Source: Allobosea sp. (GTDB lineage: Bacteria > Pseudomonadota > Alphaproteobacteria > Rhizobiales > Beijerinckiaceae). From it: a stretch of DNA of 64,000 bases. The number at the start of each line of letters is the position of its first letter. Position 1 is the stretch's first letter. Under the pieces are notes generated by a model. That model saw only the letters and a list, made by a program, of their open reading frames with translations, ran no database searches and had not been told where the DNA came from. A program made the translations under genes and the position numbers. The stretch covers positions 124,001-188,000 of the forward strand of contig JAAEQB010000108.1 in NCBI GenBank assembly GCA_024231975.1. Reading direction: 5' to 3'. Below, in pieces: positions 52,122-61,695 of this stretch.

Positions 52122-53654
52122 ATGGCGATGATGCCACGCATGGAGCTGCGCCAGGGCCAGTCCCTGGTGATGACGCCGCAATTGCTGCAGGCGATCAAGC
52201 TGCTCCAGCTCTCCCATCTCGAATTGCAGAGCTTCGTCGAGGGCGAGCTGGAGCGCAATCCGTTGCTCGAGCGCGGTGACGAGGCTCCGGAGCCGGCCAT
52301 GGCCAACGGCGCCGGCGAAAGCCCGCACGCCGCCGATGCGGAAACCTATGCCCGCGCCGAGAGCCTCAACACCCAGGAAGGCATCGAAGGCAGGCTCGGC
52401 ACCGGGCTCGACAACGTCTTCCAGAACGAGCAGCCCAAGGCGGCGCGGCTGGAGGCGCAGGGCACCGACAGCCTGCCGATCATCGGCGGCGCCTATGGCG
52501 GTTCCGGCGGCTCCTTCGAGGATGGGCCCGACAGTTTTGAGAACGGGCTGACCAGCGAGCTCTCGCTGCATGAGCATCTCAGCGCCCAGCTCGACCTCGC
52601 CGTCACCGCGCCAGCCGAGCGGTTGATCGGGAGCCACATCATCGATGGCGTCGACGATTCCGGCTACCTGACCGAGCCGCTGGCCGACATCGCCGAGCGC
52701 CTCGGCGTCGATCTGCCGCGGGTGGAGAAGGTCCTCGCCATCGTCCAGGCGTTCGACCCCAGCGGCATTGCCGCGCGCGATGTCGGCGAGTGCCTGGCGA
52801 TCCAGCTGCGCGATCGCAACCGCTATGATCCGGCCATGCAGGCGCTCATTGCCAACCTGCCGCTGCTCGCCAAGCGCGACTATGCCGCCCTTCGCCGTGT
52901 CTGCGGCGTCGACGACGAGGACATCGCCGACATGGTCGCCGAGATCCGGCGGCTCGATCCCAAGCCAGGGCGCGCCTTCGGCGGCTCGGCGGCCGAGACC
53001 GTGGTGCCGGACGTCTTCATCCGCGCTGCGCCTGATGGCTCCTGGCTGGTCGACCTCAACCCCGACACCTTGCCGCGGGTGCTGGTCAACCAGACCTATC
53101 ATGCCCGCGTCTCGAAGGCGGCCCGCAGCGATACCGAGAAGGCCTTCATCGCCGAATGCCTGCAGACGGCGAACTGGCTGACCCGCTCGCTCGAGCAGCG
53201 CGCCCGCACCATCCTCAAGGTCGCCAGCGAGATCGTGCGCCAGCAGGACGGCTTCTTCGCCCATGGCGTCGAGCATCTGCGTCCGCTCAACCTCAAGACT
53301 GTCGCCGACGCGATCGGCATGCACGAATCGACGGTCTCGCGCGTCACCTCGAACAAGTACCTTGCCTGCTCGCGCGGGGTCTTCGAGATGAAATACTTTT
53401 TCTCCGCCGCTATCGCCGCGACCGGTTATGGCGAGGCGCATTCGGCAGAAGCGGTGCGTCACCGCATCAAGCAGATGATCGATGACGAACCGCCGAAGGA
53501 CGTGCTTTCGGACGACGCCATCGTCACCAGGCTGAAGGAAAGCGGTATCGACATCGCCCGCCGCACCGTAGCGAAGTATCGGGAATCGCTGCGTATTCCC
53601 TCTTCGATGGAACGCCGCCGCGAGAAGGCGGCGATGGCACACGCCGGACGCTGA
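52122..53654 (+). CDS. rpoN: RNA polymerase sigma-54 factor
   Basis: A 510-residue sigma factor for nitrogen and other activator-dependent genes. Region I is glutamine/leucine rich at the start (LRQGQSLVMTPQLLQAIKLLQ), region III holds the core-binding and HTH parts, and the RpoN box ARRTVAKYRE is at residues 479-488 near the C-terminus. DLNPDTLPRVLVNQTYHARVSK and HESTVSRVTSNKYLACSRGVFEMKYFF are further marks. It needs IHF-bent promoters, and ihfB lies in the same window. Confidence 0.98.
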   Translation: MAMMPRMELRQGQSLVMTPQLLQAIKLLQLSHLELQSFVEGELERNPLLERGDEAPEPAMANGAGESPHAADAETYARAESLNTQEGIEGRLGTGLDNVFQNEQPKAARLEAQGTDSLPIIGGAYGGSGGSFEDGPDSFENGLTSELSLHEHLSAQLDLAVTAPAERLIGSHIIDGVDDSGYLTEPLADIAERLGVDLPRVEKVLAIVQAFDPSGIAARDVGECLAIQLRDRNRYDPAMQALIANLPLLAKRDYAALRRVCGVDDEDIADMVAEIRRLDPKPGRAFGGSAAETVVPDVFIRAAPDGSWLVDLNPDTLPRVLVNQTYHARVSKAARSDTEKAFIAECLQTANWLTRSLEQRARTILKVASEIVRQQDGFFAHGVEHLRPLNLKTVADAIGMHESTVSRVTSNKYLACSRGVFEMKYFFSAAIAATGYGEAHSAEAVRHRIKQMIDDEPPKDVLSDDAIVTRLKESGIDIARRTVAKYRESLRIPSSMERRREKAAMAHAGR

Positions 53655-53842
53655 TGCGCGCGCTTCGCGAGGGCGAGTTTGCGCTGCGGCACAAAATGCG
53701 CGTCACCTCATGAGCCGCTCGCAGCTTCGCCCTGCTGCCCGTGCAACTGCGCGGGTCCGCGCATTGACAACCCCATGAGGGCGTTCTTACCTCCTCAGGA
53801 TGGTCGGCTACTGACCATGGCGACAAGAAGGGGAAGCACTCC

Positions 53843-54430
53843 ATGAGCTTGCGAATCTCCGGCAAGAATCTCGATGTCGGCGAGGCCCTCCGCGGCCAGG
53901 CCGAGGCCAGGGTCGCCGCAGCGTTGGGCAAGTACTACGAGGGCGGCTATCAGGGCCACGTCACCGTCGGCAAGGATGGCACTGCCTTCAAGACCGACGG
54001 CGTCCTGCATCTTTCTTCCGGCATCACCCTCGAAGCCTCGGCCACTGCGCATGATCCCTATGCCAGCCTCGACAAGATGGCCGAGCGCATCGAGAAGCGC
54101 CTGCGCCGCTACAAGCGACGGCTGAAGGATCGCGCCGCTGCCGCCAATGGGCGCGAGCCCGCTTTGGAAATCCCCAGCTATGTGATCGCCGCTCCCGATG
54201 AGGATATCGAGGAGCACGAGGTTGATCACGCTGGTGAGAACCCGGTGATCGTGGCCGAATCGACCAAATCCCTGCACCAGATGACGGTAGGCGATGCGGT
54301 CGCCGAGCTCGATCTGACCGGCGCGCCTGTGGTTATCTTCCGCCATGCTGGCAATGGCCGCATGAACGTCGTATACCGCCGCCGCGACGGCAATATCGGC
54401 TGGATCGATCCGCCGGCTTCTCTTTCTTGA
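53843..54430 (+). CDS. hpf: Long-form ribosome hibernation promoting factor
   Basis: A 195-residue protein with an N-terminal ribosome-binding domain (about 1-105, ISGKNLDVGEALRGQAEARV and KMAERIEKRLRRYKRRLKDR) and a C-terminal dimerisation domain (about 140-195, MTVGDAVAELDLTGAPVVIFRHAGNGRMNVVYRR). The long form makes inactive 100S ribosome dimers in stationary phase. It follows rpoN and precedes ptsN, the usual alphaproteobacterial order. Confidence 0.96.
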   Translation: MSLRISGKNLDVGEALRGQAEARVAAALGKYYEGGYQGHVTVGKDGTAFKTDGVLHLSSGITLEASATAHDPYASLDKMAERIEKRLRRYKRRLKDRAAAANGREPALEIPSYVIAAPDEDIEEHEVDHAGENPVIVAESTKSLHQMTVGDAVAELDLTGAPVVIFRHAGNGRMNVVYRRRDGNIGWIDPPASLS

Positions 54431-54514
54431 AGTCCCGCCGCTGATGGGATTCGGGTGCCGGCCGGGATGCCGGTGGCGCCCGCTTTCCGGCACGGGACAT
54501 GCATGGATTGGCCT

Positions 54515-54976
54515 ATGACGCTGACCGATCTTCTCCGGCCCGATGCGGTGATCTCGCCGCTGCGCGCCAACTCCAAGAAGCAGGCCCTGCAGGAGCTGGC
54601 GCAGCACGCTGCCCTGCTCACCGGCCTGCCAGAGCGCGAACTGTTCGAGGCCCTGCTCCAGCGCGAGCGCCTGGGCTCGACCGGCATCGGCGACGGCATC
54701 GCCATCCCGCACGGCCGCATGGCCGGCATCGACCGTCTCGTCGGCCTGTTCGCCCGCGCCGAGAAGGCGATCGATTTCGACGCGCTGGATGGTCAGCCAG
54801 TCGACATCATCTTCGTGCTGATCGCGCCGGAAGGGGCGGGGGCCGATCATCTCAAGGCGCTGGCCCGCGTCGCCCGCGTGCTGCGCAACCAGGCGGTGCT
54901 GGAGCAGGTGCGCCACGCGCATGACCCGGCCGCCATCTACGCCATCCTGGCGGAGACCGCAGCCAAGGCGGCCTGA
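54515..54976 (+). CDS. ptsN: PTS-Ntr EIIA component
   Basis: A 153-residue regulatory EIIA domain. The phosphorylated histidine is His66 in STGIGDGIAIPHGRMAGID. It receives phosphate from NPr in the nitrogen-related PTS and regulates potassium transport and nitrogen metabolism in relatives. ATG 54515 matches the usual N-terminus (MTLTDLLRPDAVISPL); an ATG at 54503 is also possible. Its nearness to rpoN gives the rpoN-hpf-ptsN order. Confidence 0.95.
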   Translation: MTLTDLLRPDAVISPLRANSKKQALQELAQHAALLTGLPERELFEALLQRERLGSTGIGDGIAIPHGRMAGIDRLVGLFARAEKAIDFDALDGQPVDIIFVLIAPEGAGADHLKALARVARVLRNQAVLEQVRHAHDPAAIYAILAETAAKAA

Positions 54977-55110
54977 AGACCGGCTGCATCGCGCAGCTCT
55001 TCCTTTGAATGATGACAGTCTAGGCTTGGAGGCCTTGCACCGAGCGGCTATGACGCGGCCGAAGCTGTGAGGCGCCGTGCGCGGCGCCGTCGAACCGCGG
55101 AGTGCCGCCG

Positions 55111-56727
55111 ATGGCCTATACCCATGTCGATCTCTTCCCCCTCGGCGAGGACAAGACGCCCTATCGCTTGCTCGGCAGCGCTGGCGTCAGCGTCGAGACG
55201 GTCGGCGGCCGCGAGGTCCTGAGCGTTTCGCGCGAGGCGATCAAACGGCTCTCCGAGCAGGCCTTCATCGACATCAACCACCTGCTGCGTCCGGGCCATC
55301 TCGCCCAGCTCGCCAAGATCCTCGACGACCCCGAGGCGACCTCGAACGACCGTTTCGTCGCCTACGACCTGCTCAAGAACGCCGGCATCGCCGCCGGCGG
55401 CGTGCTGCCGATGTGCCAGGACACCGGCACGGCGATCATCATGGGCAAGAAGGGCCGCAAGGTCTGGACCGACGGCGAGGACGAGGCGGCGCTCGGCGAG
55501 GGCGTCTACGACGCCTATCTCAAGCGCAATCTGCGCTATTCCCAGGTCGCGCCGCTCTCCATGTTCGAGGAGAAGAACACCGCGACCAACCTGCCGGCGC
55601 AGATCGACATCTATGCCGAGGGTGAGGACGCCTACAAATTCCTCTTCGTCGCCAAGGGCGGCGGCTCGGCCAACAAGACCTTCCTCTTCCAGGCGACGCC
55701 CTCGCTCCTGACCAGGGATCGGATGATGGCGTTCCTGAAGGAGAAGATCCTGACGCTCGGCACCGCGGCCTGCCCGCCCTATCACCTCGCCATCGTCATC
55801 GGCGGCACCTCGGCCGAACAGAACCTCAAGACGGTCAAGCTCGCCTCGACCAAGTACCTCGACGCGCTGCCGACGAAAGGTTCGCCCTCCGGCCATGCCT
55901 TCCGCGACCTCGAAATGGAGGAGGAGGTCCACAAGCTGACGCAGGCGCTCGGCGTCGGCGCCCAGTTCGGCGGCAAGTATTTCTGCCATGACGTGCGTGT
56001 CATCCGCCTGCCGCGGCATGGCGCCTCGCTGCCGATCGGCCTCGGCGTCTCCTGCTCGGCAGACCGCCAGGCCAAGGGCAAGATCACCAAGGACGGCATC
56101 TTCCTGGAGGCGCTGGAGACCGATCCGTCGAAATACCTGCCGGAGATCGACGAGGCCAAGCTCGGCGGCGACGTCGTCAAGATCGACCTCAACCGGCCGA
56201 TGAGCGAAATTCTCGCCACATTGACGCAATACCCGGTCAAGACCCGGCTCTCGCTGACGGGAACGATCATCGTCGCGCGCGACTCGGCCCATGCCAAGAT
56301 CCGCGAGCGGCTGGAGAACGGCCAGGGCATGCCGGACTATCTGAAGAACCATCCGGTCTATTACGCCGGCCCGGCCAAGACGCCCGAGGGCTTTGCGTCC
56401 GGCTCCTTCGGCCCGACCACGGCCGGCCGGATGGATTCCTTCGTCGACCAGTTCCAGTCCTTCGGCGGCTCGATGGTGATGCTGGCCAAGGGCAATCGCT
56501 CGGCCCAGGTCCGCGAGGCCTGCAAGGCCCATGGCGGCTTCTATCTCGGTTCGATCGGCGGCCCGGCGGCGCGTCTCGCCCAGGACTGCATCCGCAAGGT
56601 CGAATTGCTCGAATATCCCGAGCTCGGCATGGAGGCGGTCTGGCGCATCGAGGTCGAGGATTTCCCGGCCTTCATCGTCATCGACGACAAGGGCAACGAC
56701 TTCTTCAAGGAGCTGAACCTCGGATGA
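55111..56727 (+). CDS. Class I fumarate hydratase, iron-sulfur type
   Basis: A 538-residue enzyme of the FumA/FumB type interconverting fumarate and malate in the citric acid cycle. The three likely [4Fe-4S] cysteines are Cys102 (LPMCQDTGT), Cys221 (GTAACPPYH) and Cys315 (LGVSCSADRQ), matching the positions of the E. coli FumA ligands. The C-terminal part (from about residue 350) is the beta domain with TTAGRMDSFVDQFQSFGGSMVMLAKGN. ATG 55111 is preceded by GGAG; a GTG nine bases before it is also open. It ends inside the next gene's start. Confidence 0.95.
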   Translation: MAYTHVDLFPLGEDKTPYRLLGSAGVSVETVGGREVLSVSREAIKRLSEQAFIDINHLLRPGHLAQLAKILDDPEATSNDRFVAYDLLKNAGIAAGGVLPMCQDTGTAIIMGKKGRKVWTDGEDEAALGEGVYDAYLKRNLRYSQVAPLSMFEEKNTATNLPAQIDIYAEGEDAYKFLFVAKGGGSANKTFLFQATPSLLTRDRMMAFLKEKILTLGTAACPPYHLAIVIGGTSAEQNLKTVKLASTKYLDALPTKGSPSGHAFRDLEMEEEVHKLTQALGVGAQFGGKYFCHDVRVIRLPRHGASLPIGLGVSCSADRQAKGKITKDGIFLEALETDPSKYLPEIDEAKLGGDVVKIDLNRPMSEILATLTQYPVKTRLSLTGTIIVARDSAHAKIRERLENGQGMPDYLKNHPVYYAGPAKTPEGFASGSFGPTTAGRMDSFVDQFQSFGGSMVMLAKGNRSAQVREACKAHGGFYLGSIGGPAARLAQDCIRKVELLEYPELGMEAVWRIEVEDFPAFIVIDDKGNDFFKELNLG

Positions 56728-57056
56728 TCGTTCGTGCTGCCGTCGCCGTCCTGCTGACTCTGGCTCCTGCTCTCGCTTTGGCACAGCCGCGTCCCGTTCC
56801 GGCGACCTGCACGCGCGACCTGTTCCAGAACGAGGCGGCGATGCGCCAGCGGCAGTACAAGATGCAGCAGGTCGCGACGGCCGACCAGGCGACGCAATGC
56901 GCCGCCTGGCGTGATCACGTGACCTTCATGCAGAAGGCCCGCTCGGTCTTCGCGACGTGCCAGACCGGCCGACAGCGCGAGGAGAATGTCGCGCAGATGG
57001 ACCAGTCGCTCGCCGACTACCGCGTGCTGCTCGCCAATCGCTGCGGGCGGCGCTGA
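56724..57056 (+). CDS. Small secreted protein
   Basis: A 110-residue protein overlapping the fumarase stop by four bases. Residues 1-20 are a signal peptide (IVRAAVAVLLTLAPALALA). The mature part has four cysteines (PATCTRD, TQCAAW, FATCQTG, NRCGRR), which could make two disulfides, and a helix-rich QRQYKMQQVATADQATQ region. I do not recognise a family. Translational coupling to fumarase is unusual and may be positional. Confidence 0.7.
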   Translation: MIVRAAVAVLLTLAPALALAQPRPVPATCTRDLFQNEAAMRQRQYKMQQVATADQATQCAAWRDHVTFMQKARSVFATCQTGRQREENVAQMDQSLADYRVLLANRCGRR

Positions 57057-58031
57057 CTACCTGATCTCTGGCGGCTCGCCGAACTGCGCCTTGAAGAAGG
57101 CGAGCACGCGCGCGTTGAAATCGGTGTGGAAGGCGGCCCGGTCGAAACCGGGCTGGTCGCTGCAGAGTTCTGCAGCCGATTGCGCCAGCTCGGCCGGGCA
57201 GGGCGGCAGGAAGGAGAAATGCTGGGAGCCGGGCGCGACGCGGAAGTCGGGCTTCGTCGGCAGCCGGCCGGCTATCTCTGCGACCTCGTTCGGAGTGACG
57301 CCGTCGCCGCCACGTTCCGAGCCCCAGAGCTGAACCGGCACCCGTACGTTCCTGAAGCTGTCCTGCGTGAAGAAGACGCTGAGCGGATCGGCGATGACCG
57401 CCGCCTTGATACGCGGGTCATGGCTGAGCTCCGGAAGCGTGCCCGTGCGGACCTGCTCGCAGAGCGGGTCGCTCTTGCCCTCGCAGAACCTGAGGCGCTT
57501 GCCGAACTGCGGGCTGGCGCCGATGGCAACGAGCCCGGTATAGCCGCCGCGCGAGAAGCCGAAGAAGCCGATCCGCCCGGCATCGATCCTGGCCGCATCG
57601 GGCCATGAGCGGAGCATGTAGTCGATCGTACGCTTGATGTCGGCCGGCCGCTCGACGAAGATCGGGAACTCGCGCGTGCGGCTCTGGTCCAGGCTGGTGT
57701 CGCCGGGATGATTGATCGCGACGACAATGAAGCCGGCATCGGCCAGAGCCTGAGCCGTGTCGCGATGCCCGAGGAAGCTGCCGGTCCTGCCATGCGACAC
57801 CACGATCAGCGGGCGCTTCTCGCCAGCGAGTGGGCAATTCATGCTGACGGATAGAACGAAGGGGCCGATCCGCGTCTCGCTCACCGGCTGGCTGCACGGA
57901 TACCAGACCGCGCCCTTGAGCGGCTGGAGAGTCCCCTCGGCGGGAATGTCGAGAGGCTTGAGCCCGGCCGCCTGCGTCAGCGAGGTCGCAAGGCAAAACG
58001 CGATGCAGGAGACAAGGCGACGGAGAGTCAT
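57057..58031 (-). CDS. Secreted dienelactone-hydrolase-like alpha/beta hydrolase
   Basis: A 324-residue hydrolase with signal peptide LRRLVSCIAFCLATSLTQA. The fold motifs are PLIVVSHGRTGSFLGHRD (oxyanion) and nucleophile elbow FFGFSRGGYTGL, with a catalytic histidine likely in APGSQHFSFLPP. It resembles platelet-activating-factor acetylhydrolase/dienelactone hydrolase types. The start overlaps the AraC/GyrI regulator stop by four bases (ATGA), so both form an operon in which the regulator is first. It abuts the preceding plus-strand gene stop-to-stop. Confidence 0.85.
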   Translation of the reverse strand: MTLRRLVSCIAFCLATSLTQAAGLKPLDIPAEGTLQPLKGAVWYPCSQPVSETRIGPFVLSVSMNCPLAGEKRPLIVVSHGRTGSFLGHRDTAQALADAGFIVVAINHPGDTSLDQSRTREFPIFVERPADIKRTIDYMLRSWPDAARIDAGRIGFFGFSRGGYTGLVAIGASPQFGKRLRFCEGKSDPLCEQVRTGTLPELSHDPRIKAAVIADPLSVFFTQDSFRNVRVPVQLWGSERGGDGVTPNEVAEIAGRLPTKPDFRVAPGSQHFSFLPPCPAELAQSAAELCSDQPGFDRAAFHTDFNARVLAFFKAQFGEPPEIR

Positions 58032-58888
58032 GGCGGGCTCGCACTGCGGATGGGGATGAACAGGTCGGTGCGCAGGGCGGCAGGCGCGGTCCCGCGCGAC
58101 GACGTATCGAGGTAGTGCTCCAGCGTCGGCCGGTCGTCCGGCTCATAGCCGCTGCCCGGCATCCACCTGGTGTAGATGGCCTGTGCGGCGGCGTTGATGC
58201 GGGTGTATGGGCCGACCAGCCGGTGCACGACATAGCGCCCGCCGGGAATCTCCAGTGTCTCGATGTCCGCATCCTCTGGCCAGGGCTCGGGCGAGGCAAT
58301 GGCGGCGTAGTATCTGAAGCGGCCGGCATGTTCGGGGTTGCCGAACGAGGCGCCCCATTTCTCCGAGATGGTGCGTGGGCCGGCGCGTAGGCGCAGTTGC
58401 CGATGCGTATGGGGGATGGTCGCGAACGATCCGACATGCCGCAGTGCACGCAGTTGTCGCGCCGGCCGCTCGACGATCGTGACAGCCGGCAGCGATGCGT
58501 CGCCGGGGAGCAGGGGCGTCATTTCGGCAGCGATGAACGTTTGCGTCATCTGTTGCCGGAATGCGCGTGGCGATTGCCCGGTGAATTCGTGAAAGGCGCG
58601 CGCGAAGGCTTGCGGGCTGTCATAGCCGACCGCCAACGCCACTTGCGTGATGCTCTCGTTCGAGCTGGTCAGGAGACGGGTCGCGAGGGCCAGCCGAACG
58701 CGGCGGACGGTGGCCGCCACCGTCTCGCCGACGACGCCGGCATAGACGCGGTGAAAATGAAAGGGTGAGAAATTGGCGAGGCGCGCGAGATCGTCGAGAC
58801 GGGAATTGGCCATCGGGTCGGCGACGATGGCCGCGACCGCGCGAGCCACGCGTATGCGATAATTCCGTTCTGTTCGATCGTTGGCCAT
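58028..58888 (-). CDS. AraC-family regulator with GyrI-like effector domain
   Basis: A 286-residue regulator with an N-terminal AraC DNA-binding domain (RLDDLARLANFSPFHFHRVYAG and ITQVALAVGYDSPQAFARAFHEFTGQSPRAFR) and a C-terminal GyrI-like (SOUL/Rob-type) ligand domain (about 130-286). The order is that of the Rob/MarA relatives that sense small hydrophobic or cationic compounds. It is first in an operon with the secreted hydrolase, probably regulating it. Confidence 0.9.
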   Translation of the reverse strand: MANDRTERNYRIRVARAVAAIVADPMANSRLDDLARLANFSPFHFHRVYAGVVGETVAATVRRVRLALATRLLTSSNESITQVALAVGYDSPQAFARAFHEFTGQSPRAFRQQMTQTFIAAEMTPLLPGDASLPAVTIVERPARQLRALRHVGSFATIPHTHRQLRLRAGPRTISEKWGASFGNPEHAGRFRYYAAIASPEPWPEDADIETLEIPGGRYVVHRLVGPYTRINAAAQAIYTRWMPGSGYEPDDRPTLEHYLDTSSRGTAPAALRTDLFIPIRSASPP

Positions 58889-59129
58889 GGTTGATAGCTT
58901 GCCCTATCGCTGCGCCGGAAACTTAGCTGCTTTTGCTAAAGTGCCGGGATGCAGATCGCTCGGTTGCTGCATCCTCAATCGTCTCATGGATGTGACAGCC
59001 ATACCTCTGGCTTCGAAATACGGCCGCGCGAACGGGTTTGGCCAAGGCGGCGTTTGGAGTATGGCAGTTGCGCTGAGGCGCCGCGCATGCACTGCGGGGT
59101 TTTGATTGGACCGATGACGGGATGATGGA

Positions 59130-59795
59130 ATGACCGATGACATGACCTCCCCGCTCGGCATCGCCGTGGTGCCGGTGACGCCGTTCCAGCAGAACTGCTC
59201 GATCGTTTGGTGCACGCGCACCAAAGAGGCCGCGATCGTCGATCCCGGCGGCGATGTCGAGCGCATTCGCGGCGCGCTGAAGGAGCTCGGCGTCACGCCG
59301 GTCGCGATCTGGCTGACCCATGGCCATATCGACCATGCAGGAGGTGCGACCGAACTTGCCGGGATGCTCAACCTGCCGATCATCGGCCCGCACGAGGCGG
59401 ACAAGTTCCTGCTCGACGCCCTGCCGCAGCAAGGCCTGATGTTCGAGATGCGCGGCGTGCAGGCAGTGACGCCGACGCGCTGGCTCGCCGAGGGCGATAC
59501 CGTTTCGGTCGGCGATATCTCCTTCTCCGTCCAGCATGTGCCGGGGCATACGCCCGGCCATGTCACGCTGTTCCAGAAGGATCTGCGCTTCCTGCTCGCC
59601 GGCGACACCGTCTTCGCCGGCTCGGTCGGCCGCACCGATTTTCCCTATGGCAACCACAAGGACCTGATCGGCGGGATCAAGGGCAAGCTGCTGCCGCTCG
59701 GCGACGACGTCCAGTTCCTGGCCGGCCATGGGCCCGCCAGCACGCTCGGCGAGGAGCGCAAGAGCAATCCGTTCCTGCAGGGGAATTCGCAGTAA
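59130..59795 (+). CDS. MBL-fold metallo-hydrolase (YcbL-like)
   Basis: A 221-residue binuclear-metal hydrolase. The metal-binding motif THGHIDHAGGATELA is complete, followed by the later histidine ligands in VPGHTPGHVTLF and the aspartate in LLAGDTVFAGSVGRTD, plus GHGPASTLGEER. It resembles YcbL-type glyoxalase II-like enzymes which hydrolyse S-lactoylglutathione in vitro. Length fits. It stands alone between the divergent AraC gene and the cardiolipin synthase gene. Confidence 0.9.
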   Translation: MTDDMTSPLGIAVVPVTPFQQNCSIVWCTRTKEAAIVDPGGDVERIRGALKELGVTPVAIWLTHGHIDHAGGATELAGMLNLPIIGPHEADKFLLDALPQQGLMFEMRGVQAVTPTRWLAEGDTVSVGDISFSVQHVPGHTPGHVTLFQKDLRFLLAGDTVFAGSVGRTDFPYGNHKDLIGGIKGKLLPLGDDVQFLAGHGPASTLGEERKSNPFLQGNSQ

Positions 59796-60042
59796 GGCCA
59801 CGGTGCCCAGAAACGCCAACGGCCATGTCCGGAAGGGCGCGCGTACATCCGGCGTCGCTACCTTCGGGCTCATGGCCGTCTTCAACGGGACGGAGGGCTG
59901 TGGAACGCCCTCGACATCCGCGTGACCGGGATATGGGATTATGATCCTGCGGTTGCAAGGGGGCACCGCCATGAAACTCGGTGCGTCTCGATAAGCGGCT
60001 GATCGCATTGCCGGTTTCGCGTCCCGTGCGATAGTCGCTGAT

Positions 60043-61500
60043 ATGTGGGAGATTCTCTCCGCCTATTGGCCTCATATCCTCGGCTTCGTCTCGCTGGTGC
60101 TGACCGTGGTCGCCGCCAGCCATGCCGCGATGACCAAGGACGAGGTCCGCGCCGCCATCGGCTGGGTCGGCGTCATCGTGCTCTCGCCGATCGTCGGCCC
60201 GTTGATCTATGCGGTCGGCGGCATCAACCGCATTCGCCGCGCCTCGATCGCCTCGCAGCGCCGGCACGGATTCGGTGCCTTTTCGAAGGCGCAGACCTTC
60301 GAGGTCTCGGATGCCGAGGTCGCCGGCGATGTCGGGCGCCGCTTCGCCGCGCTGAAGACGCTGGGCGACAAGGCGACGCGGCGCCATCTCAAGACCGGCA
60401 ACGCCATCACGGTGCTGAGGACCGGCGACGAGGCCTATGCCGCGATGATCGCGGCGATCACGACAGCCGAGCGCTCGATCATCCTGGAAACCTATATCTT
60501 CGACCGCGATCCGCTGGGCCTGCGCGTCGCGGATGCGCTGATCGCGGCCGTCCGGCGTGGTGTCGCAGTGCGGGTGCTGATCGACGCCGTCGGCGCCCGC
60601 TATTCGGTGCCGAGCGTCGTCGGCTACCTGCAGAAAGGCGGCGTGCCGGTCGATGTCTTCAACGGCAACATCATCATCGGCCTCCGGCTGCCCTATGCGA
60701 ACCTGCGGACCCACCGCAAGCTGCTGATTGTCGACGGGCGCATCGCCTTCGCCGGCGGCATGAACATCCGCCAGGGCTTCACCACCGAATTCGCCGGCGA
60801 TGCCGCTGCGCATGACACGCATTTCCGTGTCGAGGGGCCGGTCGTCGAGGACCTGTTCGGCGTCGCGGCCGAGGATTGGCGCTTTGCCTCCGGCGAGGAA
60901 CTGGCTGGCGAGACCTGGGCGATCACACCGCAAGTGGCGCCGCAAGGCCCGACCGTGTTGATGCGCGCCGTCGCCTCGGGGCCGGATGCCAGCCTGGAGA
61001 CCAATCACAAGCTGCTGATCGGCGCCTTCTCGGTGGCGCGCGAGTCGATCCGGATCATGTCGCCCTATTTCCTGCCGGATCGTGAGCTGATCAGCGCGCT
61101 GGTCACCGCGGCACGCCGGGGCGTCGCCATCGACATCGTCGTGCCGGATGTCAACAACCTCGTCCTGGTCGACCGTGCCATGCGGGCGCAGTTCGACCAG
61201 GTGCTGAAGGACGGCTGCCGGATCTGGCGCGCCACCGGCTCCTTCGACCATTCCAAGCTGCTCGCGATCGACGGGACCTGGGCCTATGTCGGCTCGTCCA
61301 ATCTCGATGCGCGTTCGCTCAGGCTGAATTTCGAGATCGATCTCGAAGTGCTCGACGAGAGCTTCGCCCGCGGCATCGAGGAGCGCATCGACGCCGCGAT
61401 CGCGCGGGCGCGTCCGGTTACGCTGAAGGAACTGCGGGCGCGGCCCTTCCCCTTGCGCCTGCTCGACCGGATGCTCTGGCTCTGCTCGCCTTATTTGTGA
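60043..61500 (+). CDS. cls: Cardiolipin synthase
   Basis: A 485-residue inner-membrane phospholipase-D enzyme. Two N-terminal helices (about 8-25 and 40-55) are followed by two HKD motifs: HRKLLIVDGRIAFAGG beginning at His224 and HSKLLAIDGTWAYVGSSN beginning at His403. It joins two phosphatidylglycerols into cardiolipin. Length and spacing are normal for ClsA-type enzymes. It ends with a stop before a C-rich palindromic region. Confidence 0.95.
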   Translation: MWEILSAYWPHILGFVSLVLTVVAASHAAMTKDEVRAAIGWVGVIVLSPIVGPLIYAVGGINRIRRASIASQRRHGFGAFSKAQTFEVSDAEVAGDVGRRFAALKTLGDKATRRHLKTGNAITVLRTGDEAYAAMIAAITTAERSIILETYIFDRDPLGLRVADALIAAVRRGVAVRVLIDAVGARYSVPSVVGYLQKGGVPVDVFNGNIIIGLRLPYANLRTHRKLLIVDGRIAFAGGMNIRQGFTTEFAGDAAAHDTHFRVEGPVVEDLFGVAAEDWRFASGEELAGETWAITPQVAPQGPTVLMRAVASGPDASLETNHKLLIGAFSVARESIRIMSPYFLPDRELISALVTAARRGVAIDIVVPDVNNLVLVDRAMRAQFDQVLKDGCRIWRATGSFDHSKLLAIDGTWAYVGSSNLDARSLRLNFEIDLEVLDESFARGIEERIDAAIARARPVTLKELRARPFPLRLLDRMLWLCSPYL

Positions 61501-61520
61501 GGCAGTTGGTACGCGGAAAA

Positions 61521-61667
61521 CCCCTCCCCCTTGCGGGGAGGGGCGGGGGTGGGGGGCGCAAAGTCGGAGCGCGGTCTTGGCTGACTGGCTCGATCCGCTT
61601 CTACAATTGATCTCGCACCCGGTCGTTCACCCCCCATCCCCGTCCCTTCCCCGCAAGGGGGGAAGGG
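61521..61667. repeat. Two inverted copies of a C-rich palindromic element
   Basis: Copy one has CCCCTCCCC (61521-61529) pairing with GGGGAGGGG (61535-61543) around CTTGC. Copy two has CCCTTCCCC (61644-61652) pairing with GGGGAAGGG (61659-61667). The two copies, with their flanking G- or C-rich tails, are near inverted repeats of each other (GGGGTGGGGGG against CCCCCCATCCCC). They lie between two convergent genes and resemble dispersed repeats of this group. Confidence 0.72.
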
Positions 61668-61695
61668 AGGCGCCTGCTTCGGCGCCGGGAGGGCC

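Noticed and set aside
55048..56784. 578-codon minus-strand frame opposite fumarase
   Set aside because: Same strand-shadow pattern; the forward protein has all iron-sulfur ligands.
58881..59105. Plus-strand 74-codon frame in the gap before the MBL gene
   Set aside because: No ribosome binding site, no recognisable feature and overlap with the divergent regulator start.
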